62,269 nt of DNA. Origin: CBDCBA01 sp965214125 (GTDB lineage Bacteria > Planctomycetota > Phycisphaerae > Tepidisphaerales > Tepidisphaeraceae). The translations under genes and the position numbers were made by a program. Numbering within the stretch: the first letter of the stretch is position 1; each line of letters opens with the position of its first letter. A model generated the notes under the pieces. That model made no database searches and had not been told where the DNA came from. It was given only the letters and a program-made list of their open reading frames with translations. Positions 18,025 through 25,516 of the stretch are shown in pieces. The DNA is taken from contig CBDCBA010000005.1 of NCBI GenBank assembly GCA_965214125.1, positions 1 to 62,269 of the forward strand. The letters run 5' to 3'.

Positions 18025-19219
18025 GACGACCAGCCGCGCCCGCATCGGACTCGTCGGGCTCGGCGGGTATGCGGGCGAGATTTGCAAGCTGCTGCGCCGC
18101 GAGAAGGCCGACCCGCTTGGCAGGACGACGCTCGTCGCCGGCTTCGCGCCGGATCCGGAGAACCACGGGCCGTTGTTGGAGGAGTTGGCGAAGGAGAGCG
18201 TTCGGCGGCACGCGACGTACGCCGAATTGCTGGCCGATCCCGGTGTCGATGCCGTCTGGCTGCCGGTGCCGATCGGGCTGCACCGGCCGATGGCGGAGGC
18301 GGCACTGAAGGCGGGGAAGAGCGTGATGATCGAGAAGCCCGTGGCCGGCTGCATCGACGACCACGACGCCATCGCCCGCGCGGCCGAGGCGAGCGACGGT
18401 CGCGTGTTGATCGGATTCCAGGACGTCTACCGGGCAAGCACGTTGTCGCTGAAGCGGCAATTGATCGCGGGTGAGTTCGGTACGCCGAAGAAGGCCGTGA
18501 TGCTCGGGCTTTGGCCGCGCGACGACGCCTACTACGCCCGCAACAACTGGGCGGGCCGGCTGCGGGTCAGCAATGTTTGGGTGCTCGATTCGCCGCTGAA
18601 CAACGCGATGGCGCACTACGTGAACCTTGCGCTGTTCCTGCTCGGCCCTTCCGAAGCGGAGGCGGCCCAGCCGACGCGACTCGACGCGGCGCTGTGGCGG
18701 GGGCGCGAGTCGATCGAGAACTTCGACACCTGCTCGCTGTCGGTCAGGCTGCACGATTCGATCGACCTGCTCGTCACGCTCTCGCACGCGGTAAGCGAGT
18801 CGCACAACCCACGCCTTGAGATCGACACGGACCGCGGCACGCTGCACGTTGCCTACAACGGCCGGGCGACGTTCAACGGCGAGGAGGTCTGCCCGCCCGA
18901 GGATGGCCGGCCGCACATGGCCCGCGCGTTTGGGGCCGCGGCGCTCGGGGAGACGCCGCATCCCGCGGCAACCTTGGCGACGAGTCGGCCGCACACGCTG
19001 GTCATCAGCGCCGCCTCTGAGGCGGCATTGATTGTTCCCGCTTCGCCTGAAGTTGAGGAGAACGTGAGCGTGATTCCCGGCCTCGTCGACGCGGCGATGG
19101 AGTCGTTCAAGTCGCGGCGGCCGCTTTGGGAGGCCGATGCCGCCCCGCCGACGCGGGTGGGAATGATCGACGCACTCGACACGTACAATCGCTTCGCCGG
19201 CCCGCGCGGGGCGGCGTGA
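18017..19219 (+). CDS. Gfo/Idh/MocA-family oxidoreductase
   Basis: A 400-residue NAD(P)-dependent sugar-type dehydrogenase. The N-terminal Rossmann motif is IGLVGLGGYAGEI (residues 10-22). MIEKPVAG, around residue 107, carries the family EKP catalytic Lys. The C-terminal alpha/beta sheet domain begins near residue 130. The family oxidises or reduces sugars, inositols and related compounds; the substrate cannot be told. It overlaps the previous membrane protein gene by 8 bases and is followed after 58 bases by an SDR. Confidence 0.9.
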   Translation: MSETTSRARIGLVGLGGYAGEICKLLRREKADPLGRTTLVAGFAPDPENHGPLLEELAKESVRRHATYAELLADPGVDAVWLPVPIGLHRPMAEAALKAGKSVMIEKPVAGCIDDHDAIARAAEASDGRVLIGFQDVYRASTLSLKRQLIAGEFGTPKKAVMLGLWPRDDAYYARNNWAGRLRVSNVWVLDSPLNNAMAHYVNLALFLLGPSEAEAAQPTRLDAALWRGRESIENFDTCSLSVRLHDSIDLLVTLSHAVSESHNPRLEIDTDRGTLHVAYNGRATFNGEEVCPPEDGRPHMARAFGAAALGETPHPAATLATSRPHTLVISAASEAALIVPASPEVEENVSVIPGLVDAAMESFKSRRPLWEADAAPPTRVGMIDALDTYNRFAGPRGAA

Positions 19220-19277
19220 CCGGCTTCGCTGAACTCCCAACGTGTGCGCCACGGCGGGTTGCTGGCAGGATGCGGAC

Positions 19278-19967
19278 GTGTCCACCTACTTCATCACCGG
19301 TGCGAACCGCGGCCTTGGCCTCGAGTTCGCCAGGCAACTGACCGCCCGTGGCGACACCGTCCTCGCCGCCTGCCGAAACCCCGACGCAGCAGTGAACCTG
19401 GGGGCGTTGGCATCGGATCGCCTGCGGATCGTGAAGCTGGACGTCGCCGACCCGCGCAGCATCGATGCGGCCGCGAGAGCTGTCGGCGTCCGGGTGGACG
19501 TGCTCATCAACAACGCCGCCATCACCGGCACGGGCGAGAACATCCAGCGGCTGGACGGGGCCGACGGCGAGGTGATGGTCGATGTCTTTCGCACGAACGT
19601 CGTGGGGCCCACGCTCGTGCTGAAGGCGATGCTCGCCAGCGGCGCGGTGGGCGACGGCTCGCTCGTGGTCAACGTCAGCAGCGGCGCCGGGAGCATCGCC
19701 GGCGCCGACGGCACGAACCCGCTCGCGTACGCCACCAGCAAGGCGGCGCTGAACATGGCCTCGAAGATCGCCGCGGGCGAGGTCGCGGATCGCGGCGTGA
19801 CCGTGGTGATGCAAAACCCCGGCTGGGTTCGCACCGACATGGGCGGGCCCGGCGCGAACATCGACCCGCCGGAGTCGATCGAACGCATGCTCCCGCTGAT
19901 CGACGGGTACGGCCCGAGTGACAACGGCAAGTTCTACGGCCTCGACGGCAACGAACTGCCGTGGTGA
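19278..19967 (+). CDS. Short-chain dehydrogenase/reductase (SDR)
   Basis: A 229-residue classical SDR starting at GTG 19278 (VSTYFITGANRGLGLEF); residues upstream to 19242 lie outside the fold. TGANRGLG is the cofactor-binding TGxxxGxG. INNAAITG is the NNAG-type motif, NVSSGAGSIAG holds the catalytic Ser, and YATSK gives Tyr and Lys of YxxxK. The tail PGWVRTDMGG is typical of the sniffer/C-factor-like subgroup. Substrate unknown. Its stop is directly followed by a GTAGGGTGGGC repeat. Confidence 0.9.
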   Translation: MSTYFITGANRGLGLEFARQLTARGDTVLAACRNPDAAVNLGALASDRLRIVKLDVADPRSIDAAARAVGVRVDVLINNAAITGTGENIQRLDGADGEVMVDVFRTNVVGPTLVLKAMLASGAVGDGSLVVNVSSGAGSIAGADGTNPLAYATSKAALNMASKIAAGEVADRGVTVVMQNPGWVRTDMGGPGANIDPPESIERMLPLIDGYGPSDNGKFYGLDGNELPW

Positions 19968-19972
19968 TCCGG

Positions 19973-19993
19973 GTAGGGTGGGCACGGCCCACC
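19973..19993. repeat. GTAGGGTGGGC-family hairpin (single unit)
   Basis: GGTGGGCACGGCCCACC is a hairpin with 7-bp arms around ACG, 5 bases after the SDR stop codon and just beyond the 3' end of the convergent isomerase gene. It is one half of the longer element seen at 29140-29233, 45685-45790 and 49404-49527. It may act as a bidirectional terminator. Confidence 0.7.
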
Positions 19994-19999
19994 GTTCCG

Positions 20000-21223
20000 C
20001 TACGCGTAGCTCGCCTCGGCAGTCGGTCCGTGCAGTTCGCGGCGTTGCCTGGCAAGATCGTTGATGACACCGCTCGACCGCAGTTCGCCTAATGGATCGG
20101 CGGGCAGGTTCTTCGTCGATCGCCACGCCTCCAACAGCGGCGTCACGTCCGTCTCGAACGCGGCCTTCAAGCAACCCTCGGCACCGGTGATGTCGCCTTT
20201 TGCCTGGAAATCGGCCAGTTGGTCGCGATCGACGCAGTGCGCCTTCGCGTAGAGCTTCTGCGCCTCGGTCGCCGTCTGCACCATTGCTTCGAGCTTCGGC
20301 TTGAGGTTGTGGCTCTGGTCGACCATGTACTCCAATGCCGGATGCTCGCCCGTGTCGTAAGCGTACTGGGCGATTTCGCTGAAGATGCGAAAGACCTGGT
20401 ACGGGTCGATGCTGCCGAGCGTCAGGTCGTCGTCGGCGTACTTGCGATCGTTGAAGTGAAAGCCGCCCAGCATCGGCCGACCGTTGATGTACTCGTCGAG
20501 CAGGAACGCCACAATGTGCTCGATGTTCGCCCCCGGAAGGTGGTGGCCGGTGTCGACCAGCACCCGCGCCTTCGGCCCCGCCGCGTACGCGAACGTGGCG
20601 GCCATGCCCCAGTCGGCGATGTCCGTGTGATAAAACGCCGGCTCGAACGGCTTGTACTCCACGAGCATCGTCGCGTCGTCCGGCATGGCGTCGTGGACCT
20701 GCTTGAGCGCGTCCTGCAACCGCCGCTTACGCGTGCGCAGGTTGTCCTGGCCTGGGTAGTTCGTGCCGTCGGCGAGCCAGAAGCTGATCGTCTTGCTGCC
20801 CGTCTGCTTCATCAGTTCCACGCAGTAGAGCGCGTGCTCCATCGCCATTCTGCGCGCATCGGCGTCGGGCGAGCAGAAGCTACCGAGCTTGTACGCCTGG
20901 CTTTGGAAGACATTGGGGTTGATGCTCCCGACACGCACGTTGTTCGACGTCGCGATCTCCACCGTCGCCTTCGCCGCCTGCTCGACAGGCTGGCTCACGT
21001 CGAAATCCCACAGCACGTGGACGGCCACGCTCGGGCAGCAGCCGGTCAGCTTGTGGACGAGCCCGGCGTCGTGGAATTTCTCCTCCGTCGTGCTGGCGGC
21101 GGCATCTTGGGCGAATTTGCCGAAGCGCGTGCCGGTCTGGGCGAACCCCCAGCTCGGCAGCTCGATCTGGAACGCATCCAACGCCGCGTGAACGGCCTCC
21201 GCTTGACGGTCAGTCGTGGGCAT
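20000..21223 (-). CDS. rhaI: L-rhamnose isomerase, RhaI (Pseudomonas/rhizobial subtype)
   Basis: A 407-residue TIM-barrel isomerase converting L-rhamnose to L-rhamnulose, with possible action on other aldoses. Start ATG 21223 (MPTTDRQAEAVHAALD). Metal-site features of the family are visible: TMLVEYKPFEPAF (Glu), VLVDTGHHLPGANIEH (Asp and His), and GGFHFNDRKYADDDL (His and Asp). The D-TGTRFGKF block near the N terminus is the usual start of this subtype. Length and pattern fit RhaI of Pseudomonas stutzeri type rather than E. coli RhaA. No rhamnulokinase or aldolase gene is adjacent. Confidence 0.85.
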   Translation of the reverse strand: MPTTDRQAEAVHAALDAFQIELPSWGFAQTGTRFGKFAQDAAASTTEEKFHDAGLVHKLTGCCPSVAVHVLWDFDVSQPVEQAAKATVEIATSNNVRVGSINPNVFQSQAYKLGSFCSPDADARRMAMEHALYCVELMKQTGSKTISFWLADGTNYPGQDNLRTRKRRLQDALKQVHDAMPDDATMLVEYKPFEPAFYHTDIADWGMAATFAYAAGPKARVLVDTGHHLPGANIEHIVAFLLDEYINGRPMLGGFHFNDRKYADDDLTLGSIDPYQVFRIFSEIAQYAYDTGEHPALEYMVDQSHNLKPKLEAMVQTATEAQKLYAKAHCVDRDQLADFQAKGDITGAEGCLKAAFETDVTPLLEAWRSTKNLPADPLGELRSSGVINDLARQRRELHGPTAEASYA

Positions 21224-21261
21224 GGCGGCAAATGTAGACGAACCGCCCCACACTTGCGACG

Positions 21262-22035
21262 ATGCCGGCGGTGGGCGTTCTCGCGACATTCCCGGTGCTC
21301 CTCCCCCTGCCCTGGGGCGGCGCATTGCACCCGCACTTGGTCTTCGACGTGCTGGCGTACGCGGTCGGCTTCCAGTTGTTTCGCGTGCTGCGCCGGCGGC
21401 AGTCGACCGTGCCGGCAACCACGACCTACGCCGGGCTGTGGCTGCTGGCCGGGGCGATCTTCGGGGCGGCGGTGGGCGCGAAGCTGCTCGCGTGGGCGGA
21501 GCATCCGGCGGTGTACGTCGAGCCGCTGGCGAGCGGACAACTGCACGCCTGGCTCGGCGGCAAGACGGTTGTCGGCGGGCTCCTCGGCGGGTGGATCGGC
21601 GTCGAGCTCGCGAAGTGGGCCAACGGCATTCAAAGCCGCACGGGCGACGTCTTCGTCTGGCCGTTGCTGGTCGGCATGATGATCGGCCGCGTCGGCTGCT
21701 TTTTAACTGGATTGGCCGACATGACGCACGGCGTCGCGACGACGCTGCCCTGGGGCGTCGACTTCGGCGACGGCGTGCGGCGCCACCCGACGCAGTTGTA
21801 CGAGATCGCGTTCCTCGCCCTGCTTGGCGGCGTGCTGTTCGCCCTCCGCCGCCGTGTGCCGACGGGCGGGCTGTTCCGCTGCTTCCTCGGCGGATACCTT
21901 CTGTGGCGGCTGGGCGTCGAGTGGATCAAGCCCTCACCCAAAGGCTACGCCGGCCTGAGCGCGATCCAATGGGCGAGTTTGCTCGGAGCAATCGCGTGCT
22001 TTGCGACGTTGCGCCGGCGGAAGGTACCCCAATGA
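21262..22035 (+). CDS. lgt: Prolipoprotein diacylglyceryl transferase (Lgt) family
   Basis: A 257-residue inner-membrane enzyme of the family that moves diacylglyceryl from phosphatidylglycerol to the lipobox Cys. About seven hydrophobic segments are present. Conserved parts are GGLLGGWIGVELAKW, MMIGRVGCFLTGLADMTHG (family GRxGCFxxG motif), and VRRHPTQLYE (the RHPxxLYE-like block). It ends ATGA with the first lipoprotein gene. It starts a row of five further genes, including two lipoproteins it could itself modify. It may be a second copy dedicated to this operon; that is inference. Confidence 0.88.
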   Translation: MPAVGVLATFPVLLPLPWGGALHPHLVFDVLAYAVGFQLFRVLRRRQSTVPATTTYAGLWLLAGAIFGAAVGAKLLAWAEHPAVYVEPLASGQLHAWLGGKTVVGGLLGGWIGVELAKWANGIQSRTGDVFVWPLLVGMMIGRVGCFLTGLADMTHGVATTLPWGVDFGDGVRRHPTQLYEIAFLALLGGVLFALRRRVPTGGLFRCFLGGYLLWRLGVEWIKPSPKGYAGLSAIQWASLLGAIACFATLRRRKVPQ

Positions 22036-22526
22036 AGCCATCCCAAGCCCTAACACCGCTGGCGCTGCTGGTCATCGGCGGCCTGTTGCTGTTCGGGTGC
22101 ATTCCGCTGCCGGGCAGCTACAAGAACGCCGCGGGCGATCGGCGGCCGGAGCAGAAGATCGGCGAGCCCGGCAGCGACCGGCCGATCATCCTCGGCGAGA
22201 GCGACCGCGAGCGCGTCTACGCCGTGCTCGGGCAGCCGACGCTTGCGGACGAGGTCTGGCAGGTCGTCGCCTTCCGGTACGACGTGGTCACGAGCTACGT
22301 GTGGATTCCGGTGTGCGCGGTTACGAATCGCAACACCTCGCCGCGCTACCTCGGCGTGCGGTTCGACGGCGATGGGGTGCTGCGGGCGTCGAAGGTCTTT
22401 GCGGATCGGGACGAACTCGTTCGATGGGCGGGGCGAAAGCTGGAACCGACTCTTCGACCCGCCCCGCCGCCGCCGGATCGGGATCGACCGCCGGTCGTCA
22501 CCACGCGGCCCGGAGGTGCGCAATGA
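22032..22526 (+). CDS. Lipoprotein, BamE/SmpA-like outline
   Basis: A 164-residue lipoprotein starting at ATG 22032, overlapping the lgt stop. The signal LALLVIGGLLLFGC ends in a lipobox, with the lipid-bearing Cys near residue 23. After a linker, ESDRERVYAVLGQPTLADE resembles the helix-turn of the small BamE/OmlA fold that spaces outer-membrane assembly parts; the fold call is tentative. The C terminus is Pro/Arg-rich and unordered. The next gene begins as ATGA with its stop. Confidence 0.75.
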   Translation: MKPSQALTPLALLVIGGLLLFGCIPLPGSYKNAAGDRRPEQKIGEPGSDRPIILGESDRERVYAVLGQPTLADEVWQVVAFRYDVVTSYVWIPVCAVTNRNTSPRYLGVRFDGDGVLRASKVFADRDELVRWAGRKLEPTLRPAPPPPDRDRPPVVTTRPGGAQ

Positions 22527-23125
22527 ACCGCCTGCTTTGGATAATGACACTGCTGGCCCTGCTCGGCTGTGGCGGGTGCTTTCACACGCCGATCGTGCTC
22601 GGCACGAGCGAGGGCGTGAACGCCGGTCGGTACGTCGGCCCCGCCGGCTCGTGGACGCGGCCGCTGAAGGTCGGTAGGGCGACACGCGAGCAGGTCGTCG
22701 ACCGCCTCGGCCCGCCGCACGCCATCGCCGACAACGGGCGGGAGATTGCGTATAGCTGGAAGGAGCGGCACTTATCCTTCGCACTACTTGTCGTCCCCGT
22801 GCTCGATCCGAGCGAGCGGACGATGTTGCTTCGCTTCGACGGCGACGATGAACTCGTGGCGTTCGAAGAAAACATCTGGCAGCCCGCAGGCCTCTTTGTG
22901 GAGATTCTGGGCACGCGCGGCGGCTATCCAGACCCTGGGTTTTCACCGCCAGCGGTGGGAAGTGCAATCGAGGTGAGCGGGTTAAGCCAGTGGCGATACT
23001 TCCCCGTATTTGATTGTTCCCCCAAACCTTCCCGCAGGCAATTTCCGCCCGCGATCATCCTGGACGGTGAGTCCGACGCGCCGGTGTTCGGCAAGCTTGG
23101 ACCGCCTCGCGACGAGGATGAGTAA
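22523..23125 (+). CDS. Second lipoprotein, related to the one before
   Basis: A 200-residue protein starting at ATG 22523, overlapping the previous stop. The N terminus LLWIMTLLALLGCGGC holds a lipobox (LLGC). VGRATREQVVDRLGPPHAIADN, at about residues 52-73, is the same helix-turn pattern as in the preceding lipoprotein, so the two may be paralogues. MLLRFDGDDELVAFEE is a strand that also matches VRFDGDGVLRASK of the neighbour. The C terminus is distinct. Its last bases overlap the radical-SAM start. Confidence 0.75.
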   Translation: MNRLLWIMTLLALLGCGGCFHTPIVLGTSEGVNAGRYVGPAGSWTRPLKVGRATREQVVDRLGPPHAIADNGREIAYSWKERHLSFALLVVPVLDPSERTMLLRFDGDDELVAFEENIWQPAGLFVEILGTRGGYPDPGFSPPAVGSAIEVSGLSQWRYFPVFDCSPKPSRRQFPPAIILDGESDAPVFGKLGPPRDEDE

Positions 23126-24605
23126 CCGCATGCCCGACCGTCCCTACCTCTTTCACGACCTGACTATCGCCCTCTGCTCGACGTGCTTGCGCCGCGTCGA
23201 GGCGAAGGTGGTCGAGTACGTCGACGGCCGCGACAAGGGCAAGGTTTTCCTGCAAAAGCGTTGCCCGACGCACGGGTTCGAGAAGGTCCTGCTCAGCGAC
23301 GACGCCGACTACTGGCGGCTCTGCCGGCAGAAGACGATCAAGCCGGGGCAACTGCCGCTGCGATTCAACACGCCGATCCAGTACGGCTGCCCGTACGACT
23401 GCGGCCTATGCCCCGACCACGAGCAGCACTCGTGCCTGACGCTCATCGAGGTGACGGATGGGTGCAACCTGCGCTGCCCCGTCTGCTACGCCGACAGCGG
23501 GCCGGAAAAGATCGAGCGACACCGGCCTTTCGCGCTGATCGAGCGCATGCTCGACGATGTGGTCAAGAACGAAGGCGAGCCCGACGTCATCCAGATCAGC
23601 GGCGGCGAGCCGACGATCCACCCGGACTTCTGGCGCATCCTCGACGCGGCGAAAGAGCGGCCGATCAAGCATTTGATGGTCAACACGAACGGCGTGAAAA
23701 TCGCCGCCGAGCCCGACTTCGCGCGGCGCCTGGCAGACTACATGCCGGGCTTCGAGCTCTACTTGCAGTGGGACTCGCTTCGCCCCCACGTCACCGAACG
23801 GCTGCGCGGCAAGGACCTAAGCGACATCCGCCGGCGGGCGCTCGATCGGCTCAACGAGCACAACGTGAGCACCACGCTCGTCGTCACCTTGCAAAAGGGC
23901 CTGAACGATAACGAGGTCGGCGAGACGATCGACTTCGCCTCGAAGCAGCCGTGCGTGCGCGGCGTGACATTCCAGCCGATCCAGGAGGCGGGCCGCGTTG
24001 ATTTGAGCACGAACCGCCTGACGCTGGGCGAGGTGCGGCGGAAGATCTTGGAGCAAACCGATGTCTTCCAGCCGCGCGACATCGTGCCGGTGCCGTGCCA
24101 CCCCGACTGCCTGGCGATGGGCTACGCGCTCAAATCGGGTGACTGCGTGACGCCGCTGACGGGGTTGGTCGACCCGCAGATTTTCCTCGAAGCCGAGGGA
24201 AGCACAATCGTCTACGAGAAGCACGAACCGCTACGCCGCGAGATGCTCAAGCTCTTTTCCACCAGCGCCAGCCCGTCGAGCAGCGCCACGAGCCTGCGGC
24301 AGTTGTTGTGTTGCCTGCCGCTGGCGCCGGTGCCGGCGAGCGTGGGGTACGACAACGTCTTCCGCGTCATCATCATGAAGTTCCTCGACGCGCAGGACAT
24401 GGACGTGCGCAGCGTGAAGAAGTCGTGCGTCCACATCGCCCACCCGCCGGCTGGGCCGGATGACATGACGAAGTTGATTCCATTCGACACGTACAACCTT
24501 TTCTATCGCGACGGTCTGGAGGCTCGGCTGGCCGAGGTGCGCGGCGAGAGTGTCGGCCCGGCGATGGACGTCGTGCCGCTGCGCGTGAACGGAGCGATGG
24601 CGTGA
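23118..24605 (+). CDS. Radical-SAM enzyme of tetraether-synthase (Tes)-like layout
   Basis: A 495-residue enzyme starting at ATG 23118 (alternative ATG 23130, MPDRPYLFHD). The N-terminal rubredoxin-like part has CSTC (Cys 20, 23) and CPTHG (Cys 49). Next comes CPYDCGLC (Cys 91, 95, 98) with HEQHSCLT after it. The radical-SAM CNLRCPVC (Cys 116, 120, 123) follows, then ISGGEPTIHPDFW at about 156-168. This order matches the archaeal Tes family, which couples lipid chains, and bacterial membrane-spanning-lipid enzymes as I remember them. A lipid role fits the neighbouring lgt but is inference; substrate unknown. Its TGA overlaps the next gene's GTG. Confidence 0.8.
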   Translation: MSNRMPDRPYLFHDLTIALCSTCLRRVEAKVVEYVDGRDKGKVFLQKRCPTHGFEKVLLSDDADYWRLCRQKTIKPGQLPLRFNTPIQYGCPYDCGLCPDHEQHSCLTLIEVTDGCNLRCPVCYADSGPEKIERHRPFALIERMLDDVVKNEGEPDVIQISGGEPTIHPDFWRILDAAKERPIKHLMVNTNGVKIAAEPDFARRLADYMPGFELYLQWDSLRPHVTERLRGKDLSDIRRRALDRLNEHNVSTTLVVTLQKGLNDNEVGETIDFASKQPCVRGVTFQPIQEAGRVDLSTNRLTLGEVRRKILEQTDVFQPRDIVPVPCHPDCLAMGYALKSGDCVTPLTGLVDPQIFLEAEGSTIVYEKHEPLRREMLKLFSTSASPSSSATSLRQLLCCLPLAPVPASVGYDNVFRVIIMKFLDAQDMDVRSVKKSCVHIAHPPAGPDDMTKLIPFDTYNLFYRDGLEARLAEVRGESVGPAMDVVPLRVNGAMA

Positions 24606-24964
24606 GCGAACCTGAGAAGCCAACCGAGCTTCAGTACGAGTCGGCGACGGACCCGGCGTGCGTGGAGCCGGACCGGCGGTGGACGATTCGTGCGGCGGTG
24701 CTGACGGCGGGGCTTGGCCCACTCACGACGATTCTGTCGCTCATCATCGGCGGCACGGGCACGGCTTACCTCGGCATCTGGTCCATCATCGCCGGTGCTT
24801 TGGTGACGGGTGTCCTCTCGGTCGTCGCGCTCACGGTGGGCGTCACGCTTCACTGGGTTGGACGCACGCCTCGCGCGAAGGGCATTGCCGCCGGCCTGCT
24901 GCTCGGCCTCGGGCTGAACATCCTGATCTTCGGCGGGTGCTTTGTCGTCACCGCATCGGCCTGA
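24602..24964 (+). CDS. Small three-helix membrane protein
   Basis: A 120-residue protein starting at GTG 24602, overlapping the radical-SAM stop, which suggests coupling. Hydrophobic segments are AAVLTAGLGPLTTILSLIIGG, GIWSIIAGALVTGVLSVVAL and GIAAGLLLGLGLNILIFGGC. The N-terminal 28 residues are charged and cytosolic. Unknown family. The following gene encodes a protein of similar size and topology ending GVCFAG. Confidence 0.7.
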   Translation: MSEPEKPTELQYESATDPACVEPDRRWTIRAAVLTAGLGPLTTILSLIIGGTGTAYLGIWSIIAGALVTGVLSVVALTVGVTLHWVGRTPRAKGIAAGLLLGLGLNILIFGGCFVVTASA

Positions 24965-24988
24965 CCGCGACCCGCCGGGTCGCGGCTA
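24964..24988. repeat. TAGCCGCGAC-family palindrome
   Basis: Arms CCGCGACCC (24965-24973) and GGGTCGCGG (24977-24985) pair around GCC, and CTA follows at 24986-24988. The repeat begins in the stop codon of the small membrane protein and ends 17 bases before the next ATG. It is the second member of this family in the window. Confidence 0.65.
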
Positions 24989-25005
24989 CTGTTCATTCGA
25001 ACGCG

Positions 25006-25380
25006 ATGTCGAACGATCCCGACGAGCCACGCGATGTCGAGCCGATCGAGTACGCGACCGTGCGCGACGAGTCGCCGCCCACGCGCGGGTACAACAACTG
25101 GGTTCGCCTCGGAATGGTCCTGTCGTTCATCGGCGTGCCGGTGGGCATCTGGGCGATCTTCACGCCCGGCTGGCAGTCGGATGCGCTCGTGTACGGGATT
25201 CTGAGTCTCGTCGCCGCCTCGATCTTGGGCGTGATCGTGTTGCCGATCGTCGCGAAGCTGCGCGGCCGACGCACGGTGGGGGGCTCGCTCGTCGGCGGGC
25301 TCTTCGGCGGCGTCGTGCTCTGGCTGCTGATCCTGCTTGGCCTCGCCCTGCTCATCTACGGCGTCTGCTTCGCGGGGTGA
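25006..25380 (+). CDS. Small membrane protein, probable partner of the preceding one
   Basis: A 124-residue protein from ATG 25006 (MSNDPDEPRDVEPIEYATV). Three hydrophobic segments: RLGMVLSFIGVPVGIWAIFT, LVYGILSLVAASILGVIVLP and GGVVLWLLILLGLALLIYGV. The charged N terminus and three-helix layout resemble the preceding gene product, so the pair could be distant paralogues or a hetero-complex. It is the last gene of the row starting with lgt. No domain recognised. Confidence 0.7.
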   Translation: MSNDPDEPRDVEPIEYATVRDESPPTRGYNNWVRLGMVLSFIGVPVGIWAIFTPGWQSDALVYGILSLVAASILGVIVLPIVAKLRGRRTVGGSLVGGLFGGVVLWLLILLGLALLIYGVCFAG

Positions 25381-25415
25381 TGCTCCCACAGCGCCTGGTT
25401 TTGCGATCACGTGCA

Positions 25416-25491
25416 ATAGCCGCGACGCAACGCGGCGCGGTCGGGAGTCGCTGCAACGGTGTCCGACCGCGCCGCGTTGCGTCGCGGCTAT
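25416..25491. repeat. Long perfect inverted repeat, TAGCCGCGAC family
   Basis: A 29-bp arm (25416-25444, begins ATAGCCGCGACGCAACGC) is repeated as a perfect reverse complement at 25463-25491 with an 18-base loop. It lies between the convergent ends of the small membrane protein gene and the S10 peptidase gene, so it can fold as a terminator for both. No T run is present. Confidence 0.85.
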
Positions 25492-25516
25492 CAAATCTTC
25501 CTGCGAAACAAGCGGT

